64,000 nucleotides of DNA from Capitella teleta (lineage: Eukaryota; Annelida; Polychaeta; Capitellidae): contig KB298688.1 in the NCBI GenBank assembly GCA_000328365.1, positions 496,657 through 560,656 on the forward strand. The letters run 5' to 3'. Below, piece by piece: positions 1-10,350 of the stretch. A program made the translations under genes and the position numbers. The first letter of the stretch is position 1. Every line of letters begins with the position of its first letter. The notes beneath the pieces were generated by a model. That model saw nothing but the letters and a program-made list of their open reading frames with translations, was not told the DNA's origin and searched no databases.

Positions 1-728
1 TTATCATTTGATAGATTAATTTAATTAATTTAAATTAATTAATTACGATTAATTTTGAATGTAATAAGCTGGAATGAGATAACGGGCGATGGTAATATAT
101 GTAGTGTTTCACAGAATATATACTCGCAAAAATAAGCCGACTGCTTGTAATTCGATTGTTTTATAATTGTAAATAATAATAACAACAATTAACAATAATT
201 AACAATATGAATAATTAATAAATAAATAACAATAATAAAAATAAATAACAATAATAATTAACAATAATAATAATTGTATTAAATACTAATAATTGTAATA
301 AATTGTAAATAATATTTTTTGTAATTGTGCATTATGGAGTTGGTTTTCATTTAATTGCGCTATCTTTTCCAATGCTAGATTACATTTAGGGCAATAATTG
401 AATTATATAACACACTAATTAATTTTGCATTGTAATAGTCTTGAATTGAAATATCTCAATTTCACTAACGACAGCTGCTAATTATTTTAATAGCCAAATT
501 CAGTGGTGAAAAATGCATGCGTACAAGCAATCGGTAATCCTATAAAATAAAAGATACGTTTTAGGTGTGTGCAATACCGTAGTAATTAAGTGGCACTAGA
601 ATCAACGAAACATCGTGCACTAAACAAATAACACAAGTACACTAATAAAACGAGATCAATAACCGAAGATCGCCATCAATATACAGAGAGGAGATAATCT
701 ATTGATCTAGGCACTAATTAATTCACTG
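1..728. other. AT-rich upstream flank of protocadherin gene 1
   Basis: No gene is visible here. Roughly positions 165-330 are a low-complexity run of AAT/AAC-type triplets, and the rest is AT-rich single-copy-looking DNA that ends at the promoter elements of the downstream gene. Confidence 0.6.
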
Positions 729-905
729 TGACGTCACTGAGGGGCCAAATAAGGAATGATCATTGACATAACTAATGACTACCAGCCTCAGCACGAAGGG
801 CGGGTGTAGGCTGCTCTCTGATTGGCTGGCTGCTCACAGCGACGCCCGACCAACGCATCGGAGATAAAACCACGCATCTCCCGGAAAGGAAGCCAGCATT
901 TTACA
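729..905 (+). promoter_or_regulatory. Promoter of protocadherin gene 1
   Basis: Several core elements stand in promoter order. A perfect CRE palindrome TGACGTCA lies at 729-736, a GC-box-like GGGCGGG near 800-806, an inverted CCAAT box ATTGG at 821-825, and a TATA-like GATAAAA at 863-869. The local sequence is richer in CpG than the AT-rich flank before it. A transcription start about 25-35 bp after the TATA-like site, near 890-905, would give a leader that enters the splice donor at 1005. The elements are seen directly; the start site is inferred. Confidence 0.6.
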
Positions 906-1304
906 CTTTCACCGAATCGGATGAAACACGCTCTTCACTCACTGCATATATGGATATGGTAGTGTGAGGCTGAGATTCTACCACAGTGTTCACCACTATA
1001 GTAGGTAAGAATTATTGTACACATATTACTATCAATTAATTATAAAATATACGTACCTACATGAGTATGCTTCATTGTTTTAGATATTGATTAATCACCG
1101 AATCCTCTGAATCACTGAAAAATAATAACGATCCTTAGCTTATTTTATTATATGAGTATTAACAATAGCGGAACCTTAACATATCCTTCCGCATTCTTAG
1201 ATGTCACAGCTAGTAATTCTTCTTCTTTTATATCTTTTTATAAATTGCATGTTCAGCTTCACAGATTCACGAAACCAGCTGCACTCTCACAAGAGACGAG
1301 GAAG
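900..1304 (+). other. 5' leader of protocadherin gene 1 with a probable leader intron
   Basis: A strong donor (GTAG then GTAAGA) has its GT at 1005-1006. A pyrimidine-rich tract with an acceptor CAG ends at 1256. Removing 1005-1256 joins the promoter-proximal leader to a 48-nt second leader segment before the ATG at 1305. An in-frame ATG at 1152 lies inside this probable intron. The 51 residues it would add have no signal-peptide character, whereas the ATG at 1305 opens directly on a hydrophobic signal sequence. Confidence 0.55.
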
Positions 1305-4300
1305 ATGATCACCTTGCTAATATCAGTGGCGCTGTTTGGGGGCACGGCATCCACGGCGTCCATCCCGGGACTGGACGGTGAGGATCCGCGAGATGGAATC
1401 CAAGAACCCAAACCATATTACATCGTTGAACAACTAGCAGTCAACACGCCGGTTGGCAGTGTGCCAATTGACGCTAGGTTGAGCCAGAGGTTCAGCCCTG
1501 AAGAACTCTCCCAAATATCATTCCATTTCATCAGTCAGAAGGACGACCAAGGTGTCGATCTTCCTTTGTTTGACATTGACAAGGGGAACGGGATTATCAA
1601 AACAGGGAGGGTGATCGACCGGGATGCCATCTGTCCTCATCAGATACAGTGCTTGGTCCACCTCCTGGTTGGGCTATCGCCGGCGGAGTTCTTCCTGGAG
1701 ATCAGGATCATCGTGGACATTATCGATCTCAACGACAACCGTCCAGTTTTCTCCCAACCAGAAATTCTCCGCCAAATTTCAGAGGCTGCAAGTCTGTCTG
1801 GAGCAAGGATCAATATCCCGACTGCGCATGACCCCGATAGCCCAGCATACGGAATTGACAAATACGAGCTCATCTCCAGTTCAGATCGATTTCATCTTGA
1901 GAAAGATTCCTCAGGAACAGGACTTAAAATCGTCGTCCAACCACTCGACAGAGAGGAGTTCAACTTCTACCAGTTCACCGTGGTGGCCTACGATGGAGGC
2001 GATCCGCCCAAGTCCGCTTCAATGTTGGTTGATATCGAAGTTCTGGATTCAAATGATAACGAACCTAAGTTTGATAACGCTACTTTTGAAATATTTGTTT
2101 TGGAAAGCCTGGCAGCAAATACAACGATCGGACGAGTATCAGCCGTCGACAAAGATGCAGGCGATCGAATCACGTATCGGTTTACGCAACAGACGCTGGA
2201 TCGCTTCGGCGGTTTGTTCGGATTGGAGCCTCACTCCGGGTCTATCTACCTGAAGCAGAAGCTTGATTACGAGCAGGGCGACATGTACATCCTCACATTG
2301 ACAGCGAACGACGGTGCCTCACAGGCATTAGCCACTGTTTACGTGAAAGTCGAGGACTCCAACGACAACGCTCCTCAAATAACAGTGAACACATTGACTG
2401 AAAATGGAATTGCAAAAATTTCCGAATCAGCAGAAATTGGAACTTTTGTCGCTCACGTGACGGCGAGGGATCTTGATACCGGAGACAATGGTCGACTAGA
2501 ATGCGCACTGGACAATGGTCACTTCGAGATGGAAGCTCTGAGACGGGGAGAATTCAAAGTACTGACCGCTACTCAGTTGAACCGAGAGGTTAATCCAACC
2601 TTTCACGTCCAGGTTTTGTGTCACGACAGAGGAGTTCAGAGAAAAACATCGTCAGCAGCGATAGATGTACAAGTCTTGGACTCCAATGACCACAGTCCGG
2701 AATTCACATCTGACCTCTACGTTGCGTCCATCCGTGAGAACAACTACATCAACGACGTCATCATTACTGTGCACGCAGATGACGCCGATTACGGATTGAA
2801 CGGTGACGTCACCTACGATCTCCATAGCAACGCAAAATCACTCTTCAAAATTCACCCCAAACGAGGCGAAATCACCGCCAACGCTGTCTTTGACCGTGAA
2901 ACAATGCACTCGTTCACCTTTGGGGTCATAGCCTTTGACCTTGGTGCACCGCGTCGCTCGGCCACGTCGTCCGTCCAAGTGAGGATTCTGGATGAGAACG
3001 ACGAGCAGCCTGAGTTCCTGGAGGCTCAGTACGCGTTCGGGATCTACGAGAATGGAGGGCCGGGGATGAAGGTTGGGGAAGTCCTCGCGCAGGATAAGGA
3101 TGGAGAGGGAAACAATGAATTCACCTTCAGGATTATCAAATCAATGGCAGGAACAAGACCCGAGGAGGCGTTTGAGATTAACGCCAAGACGGGGTTGCTT
3201 CGGACGACGATCGCGCTGGACAGGGAGACGAACCCTGTGTACTACTTGGCTGTGCAAGTGACGAGCAAGAGAGGTGTGTTTCCGCAAACAAGCAGTACTG
3301 TCAGTGTAACAGTCTACGTTGCTGATAAGAATGATAACGACCCAATACTAGACTGGCCTACAGAAAGAAATAGCACAGTTCAAGTTCCGAGTCAACTGAA
3401 ATCAGGAGATCTCGTTGCTCACATCCGAGCTCATGACATCGACATAGGAGACAACGGGAAACTCGTCTACAGCATCAACCACGACCAGGTCACCGAGAGG
3501 GTCTTCGACATCAACCCTAGCACCGGAGACATTACCCTGAGGAAAGATTTAACCGGGTTGAATGATGACATGTACAACTTAGCTATCAGTGTGAGTGATA
3601 AAGGACACCCACAGCGAAGAACTGAAACCATGCTGAGTGTCACCCTCAATGATACAATGGGGCGGACCGATAAACCCCCAGGAGTAATAATAACCAATCA
3701 CAACACCACCATCATCATCTCACTCACTTCAGCCTTCCTCATTCTCGTCTTCCTTGTCTTCATCGTCGTGTTCCTCTTGAAGAAAACTTTACAAGAATAC
3801 AAGAAATCCCCGGTGAAGGTTTCTACCAGTTGTGCTCTGCCTCAAAAGGATTCGCATAATATGTTGTACGTGAGAGACGACGGTCGGCAGAATTACACAG
3901 AACCTTCCACATCATACCAGTTGTACTCAAACAGAAAACTTGCGGATTACAACGAAATTGAAGTTGATGCAAGTCCGAATCGCTCCCTCAAAAGGAGTAA
4001 CATTCAGGTAAGAAGCCGCAAAATATCGCCCGTGTTTTCGCCTAAATGGCTGAAGTTTGATTATACTGTTAAAATAACATTTCAATGAGATTCAGTTGAT
4101 CAAAATCTTTTAGGATCTTTGTGGTTTGGTTGGAATAACAGAATATTTCGTACATGTCACTGAAAGAGATTGCAATCATCTACAACAGCGTAATATTACA
4201 CATGTCACAGCGCTGGCATTATGCGACATAAACGAGCACAGATATGACGTATATTCTTTTTTGCGAGTGACTCACTACACCAGGGAAGCGGATTGATCGA

Positions 4301-5878
4301 TGTTTGCCAGAGCCGTCAGTCATCTGGTGAACATATATAGTAATAGCTACACGAGGCATTGATCAGACAGCCGGAGCAGCGCAAAGATTAACAGGCGAGG
4401 CTCTGCAATCCCCCTCGAGGATTAAAATTAATCCCCTCTTAGCGTGAAACACGTCCCCCACAAATACCAGACAGGGAAAAGCTGCTGTTAGCAAAGTCAA
4501 CACTGTTAAACATTGCTGTAATTGCACGCACTGTGAGTAGACTGAGCACTGCAGTAGATATTGTTAAACACATGGGCAGTTTTAATGAGGAACCATTAGG
4601 GCCCTGCTCACAGCATGGGACGCTATTGTCGGGCAATTAAGCTATTTCTGCCATATTGAGCAATTGCAAAGGCGTTGCCCCCTTACACGCTGAGCCCCTC
4701 TGACCTTTGAACCTCGGAGGGGGTTCCCCCTTCAATAGATACAAGCCCGCAGCTGTCAAGTTGCCCAGCGCAGATTTGTCTTAGGAAGAAGCCGAGCAGA
4801 AACGACTGGCTCGTCCATTTTCAAAGCTTTCAACGCCACGTTGGGCCCATCCTCAGCACTTAGCTGTTATGTGGTCAGATATTTCACTGGCCATCTGAGT
4901 AATGCACCAACAAAGTAAACGCGCACATCAAAATATCCTTTTAACGTTTACATCGTATGCCTTGATGTCAAGAAGTATTACAATAACATTGTGTTTTGAG
5001 CTGTAGATCCTTTAGCAATTTATACCTGTCAGGTATTTATCTTGGAACAACAGAAGTAGAATGCTTCAGTTTTCATAATTTCCCATCTGCTTTAGGCAAA
5101 CTTAAGTGAATCCGCCGGACGTGCTCTGACCATTGTAGCTGGTATTCCTGACCATTTCACAAAACGTCAGTTATTCGAGTCACAAAGAAGCTTTAACTGG
5201 TTGGTTCAGAGGATTAGGTGAATAATCTGTCTGCAAAATGCTCTGAATTGTGCACAGATGCCACATGCTGTGGAAAGTTGAGATGCTGAGCTCCTAAACT
5301 GACATAAAAAGTGATGCAGTTAAAAGGGGAGGGTCGCTAGCACATCCTCTTGGTGTAGAAGGGGAGTGGATAACACGAGAAAAACGTGCGCCTTCTCAAA
5401 GAGACAACGCGTGCTACCATGGTTACACACAGTTTAATCACCGCATCTGCGTTGGGCGGTGTGCTATACATCAGACCAGTGAAAGAACCAGCAACAATAA
5501 ATTCTAAGCCGAATCTCGTCCTCTTTTATTAAAGTTACAAAAGGCACAGATTTTAAGCATTTTACGGTCTAGCATCAAAAGACTGAGAATCAGTTCAAAA
5601 CCGGGCGTTTAACAGTGATTAAAATGATAATAAATGAGCTAGAAGTCACTGGGGTTGTCAAGTAACCGCTGTGCTTATTATAATGTAATGATATACTTTC
5701 TCTTTTCAGCCTGAGTGTTCGAACCAGGTATTTACGAAGCAATCTCCGTACAGAGGTGAGTCAATCATGCCTCAGCAACTTAAAAGCAATGTGTTATTAA
5801 TATTCTCCTTCTTCAGACCGCTGTTCGAACGATAACGAGAGAAACAGCTCCAAGATGCGACGCCAAATCGAAGTCTAA
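1305..5878 (+). CDS. Protocadherin, seven cadherin repeats, delta-1-like (gene 1)
   Basis: Single-pass calcium-dependent adhesion protein of about 936 aa, expected at the plasma membrane and probably binding homophilically. Coding exons are 1305-4007, 5710-5755 and 5817-5878; introns are GT-AG with phases 0 and 1. The start at 1305 gives a signal peptide (MITLLISVALFGG...). Seven EC repeats follow. Inter-repeat calcium linkers of the DxNDN type lie near residues 141 (DLNDNRP), 248, 351, 459, 563 and 674, then a degenerate last linker LNDT. The membrane span is at about residues 802-826. The tail of about 110 aa is basic and Ser/Tyr-rich. The two small exons encode PECSNQVFTKQSPYR and a last segment ending MRRQIEV. 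The final IEV fits a class II PDZ ligand, which is inference. If intron 1 is kept, the frame runs 27 codons further to a stop ending at 4088. Seven repeats match vertebrate delta-1 protocadherins; exact orthology cannot be set here. Confidence 0.93.
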
Positions 5879-6061
5879 TCCAATCTCCGTTTGATCTCAT
5901 TGCCGCTCAATTCGTGTTCATTTCGCTGCTAGAAACGTGGAATAATATTGCCAAAGACTACTGCTTCAGGACTGTGATGTCCTCTTTTTATTAGTGCTTA
6001 TTTTGTTATCGTGATATGTTTTCAATGTGCTTTTATTATTAATATTATTACTATTATTATT

Positions 6062-6067
6062 AATAAA
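6062..6067 (+). terminator. Polyadenylation signal of protocadherin gene 1
   Basis: A canonical AATAAA lies 184 bp after the stop codon, in an AT-rich 3' UTR, and is followed by a T-rich stretch. It is the first canonical signal after the last exon. Confidence 0.6.
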
Positions 6068-6085
6068 GTTTTATTCATCGTAAAA

Positions 6086-6749
6086 GATTGTTGAACGGAC
6101 ATCCGTTGCATATTTAGGGGAAGCTGACAAATTGATGTCAAGATTGAACTTGCATTTTTTATGATATGGATTGGCTCATTCGGTAACTTCCAGTTAACAT
6201 ATTCTGTATACCTCCGGTGTAGTTGATATAATTCAATGGAGAGGTGTGTGACCCAGATTGTCCACCATGAGCTCAAACTCTTACTGACCATCCGTGACCT
6301 CTTGCACACTGAAAAGAAAAACGGTGAGTTTATATCTTCGGACCATTGAGGGCACTTTAAAGGCAATATCGGCGCCAATATGGAGTTTTATCTCCCAAAT
6401 TTGCAAGTACTTTGTAGAATGGCTGTTCTCTCGGCAGGGTTCTCACCGCAGAGCCCGCATCATCCATTGATGGCGCACAAGTAAGATAACAGCGGTTGAG
6501 GTTCTGCCTTCGGGCTGTGGTCGAAAGCAAGTCTTTTGAAAGGAATTGAAATCAAGGCTCGAACTGAATCTGATAGTGGTGAAGACAAGCTTGGAATGGG
6601 ACTCTGATGAAGGGTAATGATTGAATTAATTCAGAGAGAGATCAAGATTGAGATCTGGGGAGTTTTTGCTATGCATGTAAATGACTTCAGTTCTTCATTA
6701 CTCTATTCGCATACCTGTGTGCCACCAGCTCCTCTTTTTTTGTTCCTCT
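6086..6749. other. Intergenic DNA after gene 1
   Basis: No coding region or RNA gene is recognised. The right part may include the decayed 3' end of the LINE that follows, but I cannot align it. Confidence 0.4.
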
Positions 6750-7283
6750 TGACCCAAAGCAAGATCCCGCATGATGCCATCGAAATCGAGCAAGGAATCG
6801 CCGCAGCGGACCCTCCAGTCAGGCGACTTTACAGAATTTCGGAAGATGATGAAGTCTGTTTTGGCATGAATCATTTAATTGCACTCATCCATTCACTAAC
6901 ATTGCTCAAAGTTCAATGCGCTCTTCAGTGTCCACTCACTTGTCCTTTGCTTTCAGGAGAGAGTATATTTCAGTATCATCATCGTATATCATGAACTGCA
7001 TGTGGTGTTTTCGCATGGCGCCGATGGCTTGTGTGTACATGGAGTATGCTTTGGGCCCTAGCACTGAACCTTGGGGTATACACCAAAGGGCATTTTCCTT
7101 ACAATGGACATGGCGCTTCACATAACTACAGCCTGGGTATTGATGCTCAAGTAGGATTCCAGCCACTTGAAATCAGTGGGTATGATGACCTCTCTGCAAC
7201 AAGGTTCTCTGATCTAGCGTGTCAAACGCTGCGAAGAGATCCAGCATGACCAGAGCGACACACTTTCCTCCATCCATAGCTTC
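6750..7283 (-). mobile_element. Non-LTR retrotransposon (LINE, CR1/L2/Jockey-like) reverse-transcriptase fragment
   Basis: On the minus strand, consecutive pieces of a LINE reverse transcriptase are readable in changing frames. They are a segment with LVMLDLFAAFDTLDQ (motif A region), then FKWLESYLSINTQAVVM, then IPQGSVLGPKAYSMYT and MIYDDDTEIY (the catalytic YADD box changed to YDDD), then a downstream MIHAKTDFIIFRNSVKSP and VRCGDSLLDFDG. The PQGSVLGP and KTDF motifs are typical of CR1/L2-type elements. At least three frame changes separate the pieces. Endonuclease and 5' parts are absent, so this is a dead, 5'-truncated copy of some age. Confidence 0.85.
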
Positions 7284-7629
7284 TAGTACAATATATTTAT
7301 GTGACACAAATTTCCAATGAAAAAATTCAGAAAAACACAACGATGAAAAATTCTGCTGTGGCAGTCAAAGCGCTCACTTACTGAGTTCAATTTCAAGTTG
7401 ACTGGTCACGAGAAAGTACAAGTTTTAATTACAATATTAAATGAATTAAAATTGAAAAGGGTCTTGGACACTCCAGGTTGTTCTCCTTCTGGATCAGCTG
7501 CTCCAGTTGGTAGCACGCAGTCCGAGGAAGTGACGTCACAGCTCTGTGGTGTACTGGGTAGCCTCTACTGATTCAGGGAAGGTGGTCAAGTGTCTTTGTG
7601 GGGGGGGGGGACCCCAACGTCACCGGATT

Positions 7630-7890
7630 CGATTCACAAGACTGGAAGTCCTCGTGACCATCGTGAATGTGGAAGGCCAAGGTCACTGACACACAGACAG
7701 GATCGGCGGATTTCCACGAAAGACAGTAAGCCTATGGGTGATTATGGGTTCCTCAGATCCTGCAATCTGGTTAATGCTGGATGCATTTTCTTGGAAATAC
7801 GCTTCAGGGATCTCCTCCTCGCGGAACGAAGCAAAACATTCATCAGCAGCTCGTACGGAATAAGGCGACCACAAAGGCGATATAATTTAT
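7630..7890 (+). mobile_element. Possible Tc1/mariner-type transposase remnant
   Basis: A short stretch reads ECGRPRSLTHRQDRRIS, which resembles the GRPR linker and following helix-turn-helix of Tc1-like transposases (GRPR, then xDRxI). Further on, GIRRPQRRYNL resembles the later Arg/Pro-rich part. No DDE catalytic region or terminal inverted repeats were found. It could be a chance match, so the family call is tentative. Confidence 0.35.
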
Positions 7891-8061
7891 ACCCAGCTTG
7901 ACTCATACAACTAACTCTACATGTATGTTAAAGCTGCATCGTCCATCTTTGAGAAGCTCCACAATTAGCCATTCAGGTATAGAAGGACGTTCCATAGACG
8001 TCCCTCATATCACCATTGCCTCACTGAATATCAAGGGCGGACTGTGACATGCATTGTGATT

Positions 8062-8200
8062 GTTTTTTTTTTGGGGGGAAGTTCTCGTCATGAATTGCAT
8101 GCATTATCGTTGAATTCCTCTTAGATGAAGAGAAATCGAACCCCTTACGCTTGGATTGAAAGTCAAACGCTCTACCACTGAGCCTAGGTAAGTGGCAAGA
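8062..8200 (-). mobile_element. tRNA-derived SINE copy
   Basis: Read on the minus strand, the element opens with a tRNA-like head. The A box is GGCTCAGTGGTAGAGC, an anticodon-like loop reads CTTTCAA, and the B box is GGTTCGATTTC, all spaced as in a tRNA. The expected acceptor-stem halves do not pair, so it is not a working tRNA. About 70 bp of unrelated body follows, then an A-rich end (CCCCCC then eight A). Head, body and A-tail fit a SINE; family unknown. Confidence 0.55.
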
Positions 8201-9930
8201 TAAGTGGGTTAACCAATTAACTTGAGGGTAGACATTTTTTGGTTGAGTGTAATTGTGTCATACTGTTCAGTCGTGTTTTGAAGTTCAAAATCATTGAGAA
8301 TTATAAAGAATAACAACGTACTATGTATTTCACCTGGAATAGCAAAACGATGCACAATTAAGGCGGCACGATTATTGCGATATATGCACTACATAATAAT
8401 TGTTTGGTTCAAATTGAAAAAATCTCTCTTATTGCTATCTTAATCTCAAGATTATTGATCGGACGCACACTTTTATCTCAACACTACATGAAATTGCAAA
8501 TACTTCTACGTATTGTGATAACGATTACCGAACAGTCGTATATAAAAAAAAAAAATAATAATAAAAGAAAGAAAATAATAAATAAAAATATATTAAACAT
8601 GTAGCTAACATATCATTAATTGACAACTTGAATATTATGATTTGTCAATAATAAAAGTGACAGACAAAGTATTTTGGCACATCCAACTTCAAGGGGTTGA
8701 ATTTCACAAATTAGTTTCGGAGGAGATCAAACCGAAAATCAAAGAGCATCATTATTCTCAAATTTAACCTTTTGAATAAAAGTCAATTAATAGTATAATA
8801 CAAACTATTTCTAAGGTATAATAATTTCAGGAATAACAGACATATGGCGATCCTTTTAGTAATAATCAGTGAAGAGAGAATACACCATTCCCTTTCGGAG
8901 CTTCTGCCATGACAGTCATGAAAACATATCAATTTCTGACACGCCCATTTCAGAGAAGTTTAAAAGAGAGAGGGAGCTCAAGTGACAGATGGGAATTAAA
9001 AGAGTCGCTGATTTACTGACAAATGTTCAGTATTCAACTCAAAGCTAATAATATAATGAGTATAATTGACTACTTACGTATAAAGAGCAACAGAAGTTGT
9101 TATGGCAGCGCCACCATATGGACAGAGACCGAAATGTGGCGATGGCCAGAATGTTTGAATTTCACGTTGTTCCCTTCTTGTGTTAATTGTAGCGGAAAAA
9201 TGGGAAGGGGAGGGGGGTCACTGTCGAGCTGAAGAAGAACCATCGATCCACTTGCATAGGATTCAATAATTACCTAATATAACTCGAAACTGTGTTTTTT
9301 TTTTTTTTTTTTTTTTTTTTGTCGCAGTTCTGAGTATTGTATTTGTCGCTAGGGTAAGATTTAACTGAACTCCTTCTCCTGCTGTCAGTTAGAATTCAAT
9401 AAACCCCGGAACTGACTTTATCAACAAGCATCAGCGTATCTGGACTGGCATCGAACGGAAGCACGCTTCGGAGATCACCGAGGTGTTCACAATCATAACG
9501 CCCTCGAGAACAGATCACGTGTGCGTTCGGTGTACACCACGTGATCGCTCGGTCGCCTGTTCACCCCGGAGGCTTATTGCAAGATGAAGGGGGTTGGGGC
9601 GGGGAAGACGGGGTCAGAGTTCGTGCTGGGCACTAGCTAACCAGAGAGGAAGGGGGTGAGGTCATACGTCATACGTAATGACTGCACACATGAGGTACAT
9701 GTTGTTCAATAATCTTGAGTATTGTTACTTATAAGTATTCATTATTACATACCATCTGATCATTGAATCATTATGCACACTGTTGCATGACCAGTGCCAA
9801 TTGCAGCATCCCTGGCTCGTTATGATTCTGAGTTTTTGACTGAACTTCACTCACTGCGCCCTTCTGAGAAGAATCATAACGTGGCTCGTTATGATTTTGA
9901 CTGAATTTTGACTGAACTCATTGAGTCATT
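8201..9930. other. Intergenic DNA with a T26 tract
   Basis: No gene seen. A 26-base poly-T tract lies at 9295-9320, just after a short GC-richer stretch; it may be the reversed A-tail of an unidentified retroposon. Positions 9816-9900 hold TCATAACG/CGTTATGA motifs belonging to the repeat around the next element. Confidence 0.4.
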
Positions 9931-10350
9931 CACTGGTCTTCGGCGCTACTGAAAAGAAGCACCGGTGTCACACGCCGGGGAAAACTCAACCCTATTTTGG
10001 TACATCCATTTCACTCGATTTCACATGACGTCACTTGGAATTCCCAAGATGGCTCACAAGACCAGGCGAGTGAAAATGAATTCACAGACTCACAGTACTT
10101 GCTGAATACGACCAGTTGACTAAATGTTACTATAAATAGCAGCCAATGAGATACCACCTGTCATCGATGTGTGCTTGTGTCATTATATATACGACCAGGG
10201 AACCAGTAAACTGAGTAAAGGAACCATTGAAACTGAACTCACTGCGCAGTTCTGTGAAGAATCAAAACGTGACTTTTACTGCGTTATGAATGGTTTAATG
10301 CGTTATGAATCATTGTGCTTAAGAAATGCGTTATGATTCACTACACGAGC
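9835..10350 (+). repeat. Host repeat split by the 277-bp element; CGTTATGA/TCATAACG motif cluster
   Basis: A block of about 45 bp (ACTGAAC...CACTGCGC... AGAATCATAACGTG) at 9839-9884 recurs at 10230-10271, on the other side of the inserted 277-bp element. Around both are repeated CGTTATGA or TCATAACG words (about 9819, 9872, 9888, 10282, 10303, 10329). The same palindromic word recurs near 43490-43515. This looks like an older repetitive sequence that received the insertion. Confidence 0.45.
9931..10207 (+). mobile_element. Short non-autonomous DNA transposon (MITE-like), copy 1
   Basis: This 277-bp segment is homologous along its whole length to 48320-48595, which lies in the opposite orientation and is 276 bp long. 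Ends are CACTGGTCTTCGGCGC and, read inward from the other side, ACTGGTTCCCTGGTCG, so the short terminal inverted repeat is about ACTGGT. Inside are CACATGACGTCA and TATAAATAGCAGCCAATGAG. There is no coding capacity. Superfamily is unproven; an hAT-like element is one option. Confidence 0.7.

Noticed and set aside
1152-1304. N-terminal extension of protocadherin 1 from the ATG at 1152
   Set aside because: It lies mostly in a probable leader intron and hides the clear signal peptide that starts at 1305.
5412-5426. X-box at GCTACCATGGTTAC
   Set aside because: The second base breaks the RFX consensus, so it was not counted.
8130-8200. Functional tRNA gene
   Set aside because: A and B boxes are present, but the acceptor stem does not pair and the anticodon stem has a mismatch.
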